Assembly: GCF_003432485.1 (NCBI RefSeq)
Contig: NZ_QVNQ01000004.1
Location: forward strand, 496,001 to 560,000
Reading direction: 5' to 3'
From: Actinomadura spongiicola
GTDB taxonomy: Bacteria; Actinomycetota; Actinomycetes; Streptosporangiales; Streptosporangiaceae
DNA length: 64,000 nt
In this document: piece after piece, positions 16,865 to 25,076 of the stretch
Position numbering within the stretch: the stretch's first letter is position 1
Layout: the number at the start of each line of letters is the position of its first letter
The notes under the pieces: model-generated
Databases searched by the model: none
The model's input: the letters and a program-made list of their open reading frames with translations, nothing else
Told to the model about the DNA's origin: nothing
Program-made: the position numbers and the translations under genes

Positions 16865-18331
16865 ATGACGGACACTCGCCCGTCCTTCCTCGCGACCGGG
16901 CGCGGCAAGCTGACGCTGACGCTGCTGTGCGCCATCGCGTTCCTCGACTTCATCGACGCCTCGATCGTGAACGTGGCGCTGCCCGCGATCCGGCGGGACC
17001 TGGACTTCTCCGTCCAGGACCTCCAGTGGGTCCCGAGCGGGTACCTGCTCACCTACGGCGGGTTCATGCTCCTCGGCGGACGCCTCGCCGACCTGCTCGG
17101 CCGCCGCCGCGTCGTCCTGGCCGGGACGATCCTGTTCTCGCTGTCGTCCCTGGTCGGCGGGCTGGCCGTCAACTCGGGGATGCTGGTCGGGGCGCGGCTC
17201 GCGCAGGGCGCCGGTGCGGCGCTGATGCTGCCCGGAACGCTGTCGATCCTGACGACCACGTTCAAGGAGGGCGGCGACCGCGCCAAGGCCCTCGGCGTGT
17301 GGGGAGGTGTCGCGGGCGCCGCCAGCGCCGCCGGCGTCCTCCTCGGCGGCGTGCTCACCGAAACGCTCGACTGGCGCTGGGTGATGCTCGTCAACGCGCC
17401 CGTCTGCGTCATAGTGATCATCGGGCTGTTCCTGCTGGTGGACGACGACCGCCGGTCCGCGGACCTGTCCCGCTTCGACATCGGCGGGACGATCCTCGTC
17501 ACCTCCGGCATGCTGCTGCTCGTCTTCACCCTGGTGAAGGCCCCGGAGGTCGGTTGGGACGCGGCCCGCACCATCGGCGGCCTCGCCGGGACCGTCGTGC
17601 TGCTGACCGCGTTCACCGTCAACGAGCAACGCCACCGCGACCCGCTGCTCCCGCTGTCGATCTTCCGGGTGCGTGGGCTCGGCATCACCAACGTCGCCTG
17701 CCTCGTCGCGGTCGCCGGGCTCATCTCGATGTTCTTCTTCCTCAGCCTCTACATGGTGAACATCCTCGGCTACTCCCCGATGAAGACCGGCGTGGCCTAC
17801 CTGCCGCTGTGCGTCGGCGTCGGCGTCGCCGCCGGGATCACCCCGCGACTCGTCGCCCGCGCCGGCACCCGCCCGCTGATCGTCGTGAGCCTGCTGGTGA
17901 CGGGCGCGGGGATCTACTGGCTGTCCCGCATCCCCGTGGACGGCGCGTACCTGACCGACCTGCTGCCGGGCCTCATGGTCACCTCGTTCGGCCTCGGGAT
18001 GGCGTTCGTCTCCATCACCACCGCGGCCAACGCGAACGTCCCCGCGGACAAGGCCGGTCTCGCCGCCGCGCTGCTCAACGCGTCCCAGCAGATCGGCGGC
18101 GCGCTCGGCCTGGCGATCTTCTCGGCGGTGGCCACGTCCCACACCGAGTCGCTGCTCGCCGACGGCAAGCCCATGGCCGAGGCCATGACCTCGGGATTCG
18201 CGCGGGCCCTGCTGGTGTGCAGCATCTTCCTCGCGGCCGCCGCCGTCGTCGCGCTCCGCTCCGCCAACACCCACGGCGAGGCCACCGACGTCCAGCTGGA
18301 GCCCCGCCCCGAGCAGGTGTCCGCCACCTGA
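16865..18331 (+). CDS. MFS exporter, DHA2 (14-helix drug:H+ antiporter) family
   Basis: 488 residues with ~14 hydrophobic segments. Motifs of DHA2 pumps are clear: FLDFIDASIVNVALPAI in helix 1 (motif D1-like), GGRLADLLGRRR (motif A), and the motif C region AAGVLLGGVLTE in helix 5. ATG 16865 has a good ribosome site (ACGGAGG, 16852-16858). It is divergent from the ECF41 sigma gene and sits behind a TGTCACA element, so control by that sigma factor is likely. Substrate unknown; the family exports cationic drugs and dyes. Confidence 0.9.
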   Translation: MTDTRPSFLATGRGKLTLTLLCAIAFLDFIDASIVNVALPAIRRDLDFSVQDLQWVPSGYLLTYGGFMLLGGRLADLLGRRRVVLAGTILFSLSSLVGGLAVNSGMLVGARLAQGAGAALMLPGTLSILTTTFKEGGDRAKALGVWGGVAGAASAAGVLLGGVLTETLDWRWVMLVNAPVCVIVIIGLFLLVDDDRRSADLSRFDIGGTILVTSGMLLLVFTLVKAPEVGWDAARTIGGLAGTVVLLTAFTVNEQRHRDPLLPLSIFRVRGLGITNVACLVAVAGLISMFFFLSLYMVNILGYSPMKTGVAYLPLCVGVGVAAGITPRLVARAGTRPLIVVSLLVTGAGIYWLSRIPVDGAYLTDLLPGLMVTSFGLGMAFVSITTAANANVPADKAGLAAALLNASQQIGGALGLAIFSAVATSHTESLLADGKPMAEAMTSGFARALLVCSIFLAAAAVVALRSANTHGEATDVQLEPRPEQVSAT

Positions 18332-18334
18332 CCG

Positions 18335-18718
18335 TCAGACGACGATGGAAGCACTGAGGCCAGGGGCCGGAAGCGAAGGCAGGAACCGTCGCGCCGAAAC
18401 CTTGGCGACCGTCTCACCCCGGCAGTCCCGCTCCGAGTACACGTACATGACGATCGGGATCCCGGCGCGGCCCTCAGTACCCCAGGCGTTGCCCACCGAA
18501 AGGAACGGGAACGGAGCGTTCAAGCATCCATCGATATCGAGCGGGCTGAACCTCACCACCTCACCGGTGAAGTTCGGCCCGCTCCAGCCGCACTGCCAAC
18601 GGGGCGTGCAGCCCGGCGGGTTTCCGGAGGCCGAGGCCGAGGCGCCGGCGACGGGGAGCGCGGCCGACGCGGCGGCCACGGAGGCGACGAGCACAAGAAA
18701 TCTCAACATCCGCGTCAT
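18335..18718 (-). CDS. secreted peptidase inhibitor family I36-like protein
   Basis: 127 residues with a Sec signal peptide (MTRMLRFLVLVASVAAASAALPVAGASA). The mature part has four Cys and the pattern CGWSGPNFTGEVVRF ... NAWGTEGRAG ... YSERDCRG, as in the I36/beta-gamma-crystallin-like inhibitors of Streptomyces metalloproteases. ATG 18718 is preferred over an upstream start because it puts the signal peptide at the N-terminus. Convergent with the MFS gene with a 3-base gap. The 163 bases upstream are AT-richer than the rest of the window and hold only its presumed promoter. Confidence 0.75.
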   Translation of the reverse strand: MTRMLRFLVLVASVAAASAALPVAGASASASGNPPGCTPRWQCGWSGPNFTGEVVRFSPLDIDGCLNAPFPFLSVGNAWGTEGRAGIPIVMYVYSERDCRGETVAKVSARRFLPSLPAPGLSASIVV

Positions 18719-18881
18719 GGGAGCCGCCTTTTCGCCGGTACGGTCCCCAACATGATCACCTTTTGAGGCGACGAAGTCCACCGAGCCCACGAATCATGGC
18801 GAAACTTAACAGACAAGACGAATTTGCTTTTGGTCGTGAGTAATCGGCTGATCCGTGCGGTTGATCGTCAAGTGCCGCTTC

Positions 18882-19778
18882 TCACTGGATGATGACGGTG
18901 TGGGTGGGGGCGGCGGGGTCGTCGGTCCAGCCGTCGTGGCCGGCGTCGGCGTGCCAGTGGCGGCCCGCGTGGCGGACCTCGGTGAGGCCGTAGGCCTGGG
19001 CGTGCGTCACCGCCCACGCGGCGACCGTCCAGCCCTCTCGGGGGTTGGCGACCTTCACCGCGTTCCAGGATTCGGGGCGGGGGGCGGCGCCGGCCTTGAA
19101 GGGGGCGGGGCCGCCGATTCGGAGGTCGTCGCCGAAGGTGCGGCGCATCTCCCGCAGCGCCTCCGGGCGCCGGGACTCGGTCCGCTTGCCGGGCGGGTAC
19201 CAGCAGCGCGCGGCGGCGGCCTCGCGTCCGGTGAACGCGGCGGCGAGGACGGTGCCGTCGTCCTCGTGGCGGGCGTAGGCGCGGCCGTCGGCGCTGCGCT
19301 GCACGCGCTGCGCCGCGTCGTGCAGGTCACGGTCGAGGTAGCCCTTCACCTTGACCAGCGCGTTGAAGAACTTCGTGGTGGACGCGACGGGGTCGCGGAG
19401 CACATGCGGTTCGCCCCAGCCCTGGGAGGGGCGCTGCTGGAACATGCCGACCGAGTCGCGGTCGCCGCCCGGCAGGTTGCGGATGTGGGACTCCTGGATC
19501 GCGGTCGCGTAGGCGATCACCGCGGCCCGCTCGGGAAGCCGTTTGCGGAGCGCGACCGCGGCGATCGTGGCGGCGTTGGCGGCCTGTTCAAGGTCGAGCG
19601 GCATCTTGCCGGCGCGGGTCGTCACCTCGCAGCCGGTGCCGTGCAGATAGGGACGGGCCTTCTGGAACAGCGTGTAGACGCCCACACCGATCAGCGCCAC
19701 CACGATGACCACGACCGCGATCCAGCGCCGCCCCCGGTGCCCGCCACCGTCCGGCCCCTCGTGCGGCGGCGTCTTCAT
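18882..19778 (-). CDS. membrane-anchored lysozyme-like/transglycosylase-like protein
   Basis: 298 residues: one N-terminal membrane anchor (RRWIAVVVIVVALIGVGVY, about 20-38), then an extracytoplasmic domain with AYATAIQESHIRNL and GGDRDSVGMFQQRPSQGWG, a pattern like the catalytic helix and the GMFQ loop of lysozyme-fold transglycosylases. Actinobacterial homologues are usually left as hypothetical or mislabelled transporters. The Glu in IQESH is a candidate catalytic acid. ATG 19778 chosen; GTG 19823 is possible but would run almost up to the dapD start at 19841. The cell-wall role is inference. Confidence 0.65.
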   Translation of the reverse strand: MKTPPHEGPDGGGHRGRRWIAVVVIVVALIGVGVYTLFQKARPYLHGTGCEVTTRAGKMPLDLEQAANAATIAAVALRKRLPERAAVIAYATAIQESHIRNLPGGDRDSVGMFQQRPSQGWGEPHVLRDPVASTTKFFNALVKVKGYLDRDLHDAAQRVQRSADGRAYARHEDDGTVLAAAFTGREAAAARCWYPPGKRTESRRPEALREMRRTFGDDLRIGGPAPFKAGAAPRPESWNAVKVANPREGWTVAAWAVTHAQAYGLTEVRHAGRHWHADAGHDGWTDDPAAPTHTVIIQ

Positions 19779-19840
19779 CCTCGCCCAAACAGCCACGCGA
19801 AGACGGTACCGGGAACGGGCCACCAGTAAGCTCAGTGGCC

Positions 19841-20677
19841 ATGACCGATACGTTCACCAGCCCGATCTCCGGTGTCATCGACGAGCTGTGGGAGCGGCGC
19901 GCCGAGCTCACCCCGGACGACGGCGACGCCAAAACCGCCATCGTCGCCGCCGTCGACCAGCTCGACTCCGGGGAGGCCCGGGTCGCCCATGTCGACCCCG
20001 GCACCGACGAGGTCGTCGTCGACGAGCGGGCCAAGCGGGCGATCCTCCTGAGCTTCAAGGTGCTCGGCATGGTGCGCTCACAGGTCGGCGACTTCCAGTA
20101 CCACGACCGCATCCCGTTGAAGACGCGGCTGGACGGCGTGCGCGTCGTCCCCGGCGCGATCGCCCGGTGGGGCGCTCATCTCGCGCCGGGCGTGGTGTTG
20201 ATGCCGTCGTTCACCAACATCGGCGCCCATGTCGACTCGGGGACGATGGTCGACACGTGGGCGACCGTGGGGTCGTGCGCGCAGATCGGCAAGAACGTGC
20301 ACTTGTCCGGGGGTGTCGGGATCGGCGGCGTGCTGGAGCCGCCCAACGCCAAGCCGGTGATCATCGAGGACGAGGCGATGATCGGCAGCCGGTCGATGAT
20401 CGTGGAGGGCGCCCGGGTGGGGCGCGGCGCCGTGGTCGGGTCCGGCACGAACCTGTCGGCGTCCATGCCGGTCATCGATGTGGAGACGGGTGAGGAGATC
20501 AGCCGCGGCCGCATTCCCGACTGGTGCGTCGCCGTCGGCGGCACCCGGCAGAAGGAGTTCGCGGGCGGCACGTTCGGGCTACCGGCGGTGCTGATCCTCA
20601 AGCGGCTGGACGAGGGACGGCGGCACGACAAGGCGTCCCTCAACGAGATCCTGCGGGACCACGGCGTCAACACCTGA
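19841..20677 (+). CDS. dapD: 2,3,4,5-tetrahydropyridine-2,6-dicarboxylate N-succinyltransferase
   Basis: 278 residues. Hexapeptide left-handed beta-helix with the signature block VLMPSFTNIGAHVDSGTM, DTWATVGSCAQIGKN and GGVGIGGVLEP, near identical to the Escherichia coli type. It transfers succinyl from succinyl-CoA in the lysine/meso-diaminopimelate pathway, which supplies peptidoglycan. M. tuberculosis-type DapD lacks much of this block, so the enzyme belongs to the other subtype. dapE lies one gene on. The 3' end overlaps the convergent phosphopantetheinyl transferase by 11 bases. Confidence 0.93.
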   Translation: MTDTFTSPISGVIDELWERRAELTPDDGDAKTAIVAAVDQLDSGEARVAHVDPGTDEVVVDERAKRAILLSFKVLGMVRSQVGDFQYHDRIPLKTRLDGVRVVPGAIARWGAHLAPGVVLMPSFTNIGAHVDSGTMVDTWATVGSCAQIGKNVHLSGGVGIGGVLEPPNAKPVIIEDEAMIGSRSMIVEGARVGRGAVVGSGTNLSASMPVIDVETGEEISRGRIPDWCVAVGGTRQKEFAGGTFGLPAVLILKRLDEGRRHDKASLNEILRDHGVNT

Positions 20678-21350
20678 GTTCGGTGATCTTGAGGGGACGG
20701 TCGGTGAGCGCGGCGACCGCGGCGGCGTAGCCGGGCCCCGGGTCCAGGTCGGCGAGGCGGACGGGCGAGACCGCCGCCTCGCCGTCCCACGCGACGACCT
20801 CGGCGGGCTCGCCGGGCGCCGACACGTGGATCGCGGTCATGGGCGCGGCCAGGCCGTGGCCCGTCGCCTTCAGCAGGGCCTCCTTGCGGGTCCAGTAGCG
20901 GTGGAAGCCGCGGCGGCGGTCGTCCATGGCGGCGAGCGCCGCGCGTTCCGGGACGGCGAGGACCGCCTCGGCGAGCCGGTCGACGTCACGGTCGTTCTCC
21001 TGCTCCACGTCCACCCCGACCTCGACGCCCTCGGCGAGGACGACGACGACGCGGTCGCCGGAGTGGGAGAGCGAGAAGTCCACGCCGGAGCCGAGCACGC
21101 GGGGCTTGCCGTGCGTTCCGCCGCAGTGCGGGCAGTCGGTGGTGAACCGGATGGTCGCCGCGTCGAGTCCGGTGGCCTCGGCGAGGGCGGTGCGGGCCAG
21201 GAACCGTCCGGTGACGAAACGGGCCTTGTCGGCGGGGCGGAGGAAACGGTCGTAGCGGTCGCGCTCCTCGTCGGTCAGCAGGGCGCGCATGTCGGGGGTG
21301 TCGGTGGGGCGCGCCCAGTGGACGGCGCACTCCAGCACAGGCAGGTCCAC
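20667..21350 (-). CDS. 4'-phosphopantetheinyl transferase (Sfp type)
   Basis: 227 residues with the Sfp-family motifs: CPHCGGTHGKPRV, VDFSLSHSGD, GVDVEQ (Mg-binding Asp/Glu) and the WTRKEALLKATG helix. It loads the phosphopantetheine arm of CoA onto carrier domains of polyketide, peptide or fatty-acid synthases. It sits between dapD and dapE on the opposite strand; no synthase is in the window, so its carrier proteins are encoded elsewhere. Start is 24 bases from the divergent dapE start. Confidence 0.93.
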   Translation of the reverse strand: MDLPVLECAVHWARPTDTPDMRALLTDEERDRYDRFLRPADKARFVTGRFLARTALAEATGLDAATIRFTTDCPHCGGTHGKPRVLGSGVDFSLSHSGDRVVVVLAEGVEVGVDVEQENDRDVDRLAEAVLAVPERAALAAMDDRRRGFHRYWTRKEALLKATGHGLAAPMTAIHVSAPGEPAEVVAWDGEAAVSPVRLADLDPGPGYAAAVAALTDRPLKITELRC

Positions 21351-21373
21351 GCTCGCGATGATAGGACTTGAGC

Positions 21374-22450
21374 ATGGGCCTGGATCTGATCTCGGACGTG
21401 GTGGACCTCACGGCGGCCATCGTCGACATGGAGTCGGTGAGCGGCGCGGAGGAGGCCCTCGCCGACGCCGTGGAGGAGGCGCTGCGCGCGTTGCCGCACC
21501 TCATGGTGGAGCGCGCCGGGAACAGCGTCGTCGCCCGCACCGACCTCGGACGCCCCGAACGGGTCGTGCTCGCCGGGCATCTCGACACGGTTCCGCTGAA
21601 CGGGAACCTTCCGTCGCGGGTGGTCGGCGACCGGCTCTACGGATGCGGGACGACGGACATGAAGAGCGGCGTCGCGGTCGCGCTGCGCCTCGCCGCGACC
21701 GTCCCCGAGCCGACCCGCGACCTCACGTACGTGTTCTACGACTGCGAGGAGATCGAGGCCGAGCGGAACGGGCTGCGGCGGCTCGCGGCGGACCGTCCCG
21801 AGCTGATCGCGGGCGACTTCGCGGTGCTGATGGAGCCGACCGGCGGGCTGATCGAGGGCGGCTGCCAGGGCACGCTGCGCGCCGAGGTCACGGCGACGGG
21901 GGAGCGGGCGCACAGCGCGCGGGCGTGGATGGGCTCCAACGCGATCCACACCGCCGGGCGGATCCTGGACGTGCTCCGCGCGTACGAGCCGACCCGTCCG
22001 GTCGTGGACGGCCTGGAGTACCACGAGGGCCTGAACGCCGTGTTCATCGGCGGCGGCGTCGCGGGGAACGTCATCCCCGACGAATGCGTCGTGACCGTGA
22101 ACTACCGGTTTGCTCCCGACAAGTCCGTTGAGGAGGCCGAGGCGTACGTTCGGGGAATCTTCGACGGCTTCCAGGTGACGATCACCGACAGCGCCGCCGC
22201 GGCCCGACCCGGGCTGACGCACCCGGCGGCGGCCGCGTTCGTCGCGGCGAGCGGCGCCGACGTCCGCGCGAAACTCGGCTGGACGGACGTGGCCCGCTTC
22301 GCGGAGATCGGCGTCCCCGCCGTCAACTACGGTCCCGGCGAGCCCACCCTCGCGCACACGAAGGACGAACACGTCGAGATCCCTCTCATCGCCGAGTGTG
22401 AGCAACGCCTGCGCGCGTGGCTGGAGGCTCCGACTACCGTGGCCCCATGA
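21374..22450 (+). CDS. dapE: succinyl-diaminopimelate desuccinylase
   Basis: 358 residues, M20 metallopeptidase family. Zinc ligands and catalytic residues are visible: AGHLDTVP, GTTDMKSG, the catalytic Glu pair in DCEEIE, and a late His in LAHTKDEH. Removes succinate from N-succinyl-LL-diaminopimelate two steps after DapD. ATG 21374 chosen over TTG 21368. The stop overlaps the ATG of the following LOG-type gene (ATGA). Dap genes are likely unregulated housekeeping here. Confidence 0.92.
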   Translation: MGLDLISDVVDLTAAIVDMESVSGAEEALADAVEEALRALPHLMVERAGNSVVARTDLGRPERVVLAGHLDTVPLNGNLPSRVVGDRLYGCGTTDMKSGVAVALRLAATVPEPTRDLTYVFYDCEEIEAERNGLRRLAADRPELIAGDFAVLMEPTGGLIEGGCQGTLRAEVTATGERAHSARAWMGSNAIHTAGRILDVLRAYEPTRPVVDGLEYHEGLNAVFIGGGVAGNVIPDECVVTVNYRFAPDKSVEEAEAYVRGIFDGFQVTITDSAAAARPGLTHPAAAAFVAASGADVRAKLGWTDVARFAEIGVPAVNYGPGEPTLAHTKDEHVEIPLIAECEQRLRAWLEAPTTVAP

Positions 22451-23247
22451 CATCGGAAGTGAACTCCCGCTCGCGCCGGCAGGGACCGGCCGTGCTGCGG
22501 GGGCGGGCCGTCCCGCCGACCACCACCGACCAGCGGCTTCTCGACAGCCGCGGCCCCGCCGACTGGGTGCACGCCGACCCGTGGCGGGTGCTGCGCATCC
22601 AGGCGGAGTTCGTCGAGGGCTTCGGCCTGCTGGCCGAGCTGCCGAAGGCCGTCAGCGTCTTCGGCAGCGCCCGGACGAAGCCGGGCACCGACGAGTACGA
22701 ACTCGCCGTGGACATCGGCGCCCGGCTGCACGACGCCGGTTACGCCGTCATCACCGGCGGCGGTCCCGGGATCATGGAGGCCGCCAACAAGGGCTGCGAC
22801 GAGAACGGCGGGCTGTCCGTCGGGCTCGGTATCGAGCTGCCGTTCGAGCAGAAGCTCAACGACTACCTCGACATCGGGCTTGAGTTCCGTTACTTCTTCG
22901 TCAGAAAGACCATGTTCGTCAAGTACTCCCAGGCGTTCGTGGTGCTGCCCGGCGGGTTCGGAACGCTGGACGAGCTGTTCGAGGCGATCACCCTCGTCCA
23001 GACCAGGAAGATCACCCGGTTTCCGATCGTGCTCGTCGGCACCGAGTTCTGGGGCGGTCTGCTCGACTGGGTCGAGAAGGTCATGCTGACCAGCGCCAAG
23101 ATCTCGCCGCACGACCTCGACCTGATCCATCTCACCGACGACCCGGACGAGGTCGTCCAGATCATCATCGACGGTCACACCCGCGCCGAGCAGGAGATCA
23201 TCGAGGCCCGCGCGTCGGCCGAGGCGGGGGAGGCCGCCGGGGAGTGA
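22447..23247 (+). CDS. LOG/TIGR00730 family nucleotide 5'-monophosphate phosphoribohydrolase (first copy)
   Basis: 266 residues with the LOG signatures [13 protein letters not shown] and [12 protein letters not shown], which bind the nucleotide phosphate and carry the catalytic Glu. The N-terminal ~60 residues are an extra low-conservation extension common in the actinobacterial type. Family members cut the base from AMP or cytokinin riboside monophosphates. ATGA-coupled to dapE, as is LOG next to dapE in mycobacteria. The 3' end overlaps the convergent dehydrogenase by 50 bases. Confidence 0.9.
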   Translation: MTSEVNSRSRRQGPAVLRGRAVPPTTTDQRLLDSRGPADWVHADPWRVLRIQAEFVEGFGLLAELPKAVSVFGSARTKPGTDEYELAVDIGARLHDAGYAVITGGGPGIMEAANKGCDENGGLSVGLGIELPFEQKLNDYLDIGLEFRYFFVRKTMFVKYSQAFVVLPGGFGTLDELFEAITLVQTRKITRFPIVLVGTEFWGGLLDWVEKVMLTSAKISPHDLDLIHLTDDPDEVVQIIIDGHTRAEQEIIEARASAEAGEAAGE

Positions 23248-24130
23248 CCGCCGGGGCGGCGGTGCGCGCTTCGATCGCGTGGACCACCGCCGCCATGTCC
23301 GCCTCGCCGTGGCCGAGCGCCAGCGTCTCGCGGTAGAGGGCGTGGCAGACGTCCAGGAGCGGGGACGCGACGCCGCGGTCACGGGCGGCCTCGGCGACCA
23401 GGCGGTTGTTGTCGAGAACGTTCGTGATCGACGCCTGGACGGCGAAGTCGCGGGCGACGAGCTTGGCGCCCTTGGCGCGGGACACGGTGCTCGCCATCGG
23501 GCCCGCGTCGAGGACGTCCCGGAGCCGCCGCTCGTCGAGGCCGTGCCCGGCGGCGAAGTGGAACGCCTCCGCCAGGCCGGTCACCGTCGTGATCAGGTAC
23601 AGGTTGACCGCCAGCTTCATCAGCAGCGCGTTCGGGACGGGCCCGCACTCGAACGACTCGGCGCACATCGGGCCCAGCAGGGGCCGGACGACGTCCACGG
23701 CCGCCGCGTCGCCCGCGAGCAGCCCCACCAGGCGGCCCTCCTCGGCGGGCCCGCGGGACCCGGAGACCGGGGCCTCGACGTACCGGCCACCGGCGGCGCG
23801 CACGTCGGCTTCGAGGCCCAGGGAGTAGTCCGGCGAGGTCGTGCCCATGTGGACGATCACGCGCCCGGCGACGTTCGCGGCGAAGCGGGGTGAGCCGCGC
23901 TCCAGCACCGCGTCGATCGCGGGCCCGTCGGCCAGCATGAGGAACACGACGCGCGCCCGGCGGCACACGTCGGCGGGACTCGCCGCGACCGCCGCCCCGG
24001 CGGCCCGCAGCGCCTCGCTCTTGGCGGCGGTGCGGTTCCAGACCACGAGTTCCGCCCCGGCGCGGGCCAGGTTGAGCGCCATGGGCCCGCCCATGACGCC
24101 GAGGCCGAGAAATCCGAGGTCCGCGCCCAT
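23198..24130 (-). CDS. NAD(P)-dependent oxidoreductase, 3-hydroxyisobutyrate dehydrogenase family
   Basis: 310 residues. N-terminal dinucleotide fold [13 protein letters not shown]; substrate-binding [14 protein letters not shown]; catalytic Lys in [10 protein letters not shown]. The Ala/Pro/Arg tail past residue 290 is poorly conserved. The family oxidises beta-hydroxy acids such as 3-hydroxyisobutyrate, or reduces succinic semialdehyde. It is divergent from a TetR gene 95 bases away, with an operator-like palindrome between them, so control by that TetR is likely. Overlaps the convergent LOG gene by 50 bases. Confidence 0.88.
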   Translation of the reverse strand: MGADLGFLGLGVMGGPMALNLARAGAELVVWNRTAAKSEALRAAGAAVAASPADVCRRARVVFLMLADGPAIDAVLERGSPRFAANVAGRVIVHMGTTSPDYSLGLEADVRAAGGRYVEAPVSGSRGPAEEGRLVGLLAGDAAAVDVVRPLLGPMCAESFECGPVPNALLMKLAVNLYLITTVTGLAEAFHFAAGHGLDERRLRDVLDAGPMASTVSRAKGAKLVARDFAVQASITNVLDNNRLVAEAARDRGVASPLLDVCHALYRETLALGHGEADMAAVVHAIEARTAAPAVTPRRPPPPRPTRGPR

Positions 24131-24169
24131 CGTCGCCTCCGGCAGACTCGTCGCCCGATCTTGCGAGTT

Positions 24170-24183
24170 ATGACAACGGTCAT
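24170..24183. promoter_or_regulatory. candidate TetR operator ATGAC-N4-GTCAT
   Basis: ATGACAACGGTCAT has perfect 5-base arms around a 4-base centre and sits in an AT-rich patch (TTA on the left, GATAA on the right) between the dehydrogenase start (24130) and the TetR start (24226). Size and position fit an autoregulating TetR site controlling both genes. Confidence 0.5.
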
Positions 24184-24225
24184 GATAATGAACCAGGTGA
24201 GAGATGCAATAGCCGGAGCTTGGTA

Positions 24226-24822
24226 ATGGCGGCGGCCGAGCGGGGGCCGCGTGAGCGGATGGTGTTCAGCGCGGCGCAGCTCATCCGCCGCGACGGGGTC
24301 ACCGCGACCGGGCTGCGGGACGTCGCCGAGCACGCGGGGGCACCGCGCGGTTCCCTCCAGCACTACTTCCCGGGCGGCAAGGAACAGCTCGTCAACGAGG
24401 CTGTGGAGTGGGCCGGGCGGTACGCGAGCAAACGCGTCGCCCGGTTCGTGTCCGCGATGTCCCGGCCGACGCCGGGCAGGCTGTTCGCGGCGATGGTGCG
24501 CCAGTGGACCGACGAGTTCCAGGCGAAGGGGTTCGTGACGGGGTGCCCGGTCGCGGCGGCGACGGTCGACTGCGCCGACACCGTCGAGTCGACGCGCGCC
24601 GCGTCCGCCGCCGCGTTCGCCGCGTGGCGCCGTCCGGTCGCGCGGGAGCTGGCCGCGATGGGCGTCCCGTCCCGGAAGGCCGACGCGCTCGCCACCCTGA
24701 TGATCAGCTCGCTGGAGGGCGCGATCCTGATGGCGCGGGCGGAACAGAGCGTCCGCCCTCTCCGCACCGTCGCCCGAGAACTCGCCCCCTACCTCGACTC
24801 CTGCGCCGAGCCTCATGCGTAG
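24226..24822 (+). CDS. TetR/AcrR family regulator (LmrA/YxaF type)
   Basis: 198 residues. N-terminal [54 protein letters not shown]. The rest has the LmrA/YxaF-like ligand domain ([11 protein letters not shown]). ATG 24226 chosen over TTG 24220. Most likely represses the divergent dehydrogenase and itself through the palindrome at 24170. Effector unknown. Ends just before the repeats upstream of the kdp operon. Confidence 0.88.
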   Translation: MAAAERGPRERMVFSAAQLIRRDGVTATGLRDVAEHAGAPRGSLQHYFPGGKEQLVNEAVEWAGRYASKRVARFVSAMSRPTPGRLFAAMVRQWTDEFQAKGFVTGCPVAAATVDCADTVESTRAASAAAFAAWRRPVARELAAMGVPSRKADALATLMISSLEGAILMARAEQSVRPLRTVARELAPYLDSCAEPHA

Positions 24823-24870
24823 GGAACGCGTGAAGAACGCGGGCAACAGCGTAGGAAACGCGTCAAGACC
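24817..24870. promoter_or_regulatory. phased direct repeats upstream of kdp (candidate KdpE site)
   Basis: A 22-base unit beginning GCGTAGG at 24817 recurs at 24849 with about 19 of 22 matches, a 32-base period. Inside it, AACGCG boxes start at 24825, 24836 and 24857, with a weaker ACAGCG at 24846, giving 10-11 base spacing on one face of the helix. Tandem half-sites of this spacing are typical of OmpR-family response regulators, and KdpE is encoded at the end of the operon that follows. Confidence 0.5.
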
Positions 24871-24906
24871 GGCCTTATCCGTTCAAATCGGGTGTTCGCT
24901 GCGGGC

Positions 24907-24990
24907 ATGGCAGATCTTGTGCTCATCGTGCTGACGCTCGCGGTCTTCGCGCTGCTCGGCCTCGTCGTGAAGGGGGCGGGACGGCTGTGA
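24907..24990 (+). CDS. 27-residue membrane peptide at head of kdp operon
   Basis: ATG 24907 to TGA 24990 encodes a single hydrophobic helix ([20 protein letters not shown]) with a short basic tail, KGAGRL. Its stop overlaps the kdpF GTG by four bases (GTGA). Length, composition and coupling argue for a real gene. It is not KdpF, which follows and has the canonical ending. Possibly a second small stabiliser of the Kdp pump; unproven. Confidence 0.6.
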   Translation: MADLVLIVLTLAVFALLGLVVKGAGRL

Positions 24991-25076
24991 ACGCCGAGAA
25001 CGCGGTCGGGCTGGTGCTCGCGGCCGGACTGGTCGTCCTCCTCGTCGTCGTGCTGATCCGCCCGGAGAGGTTCTGA
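24987..25076 (+). CDS. kdpF: potassium-transporting ATPase subunit KdpF
   Basis: 29 residues, one membrane helix ending LIRPERF, as in other KdpF peptides. GTG 24987 overlaps the previous stop and its TGA overlaps the kdpA ATG. KdpF stabilises the KdpABC complex in the membrane. Confidence 0.85.
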   Translation: MNAENAVGLVLAAGLVVLLVVVLIRPERF

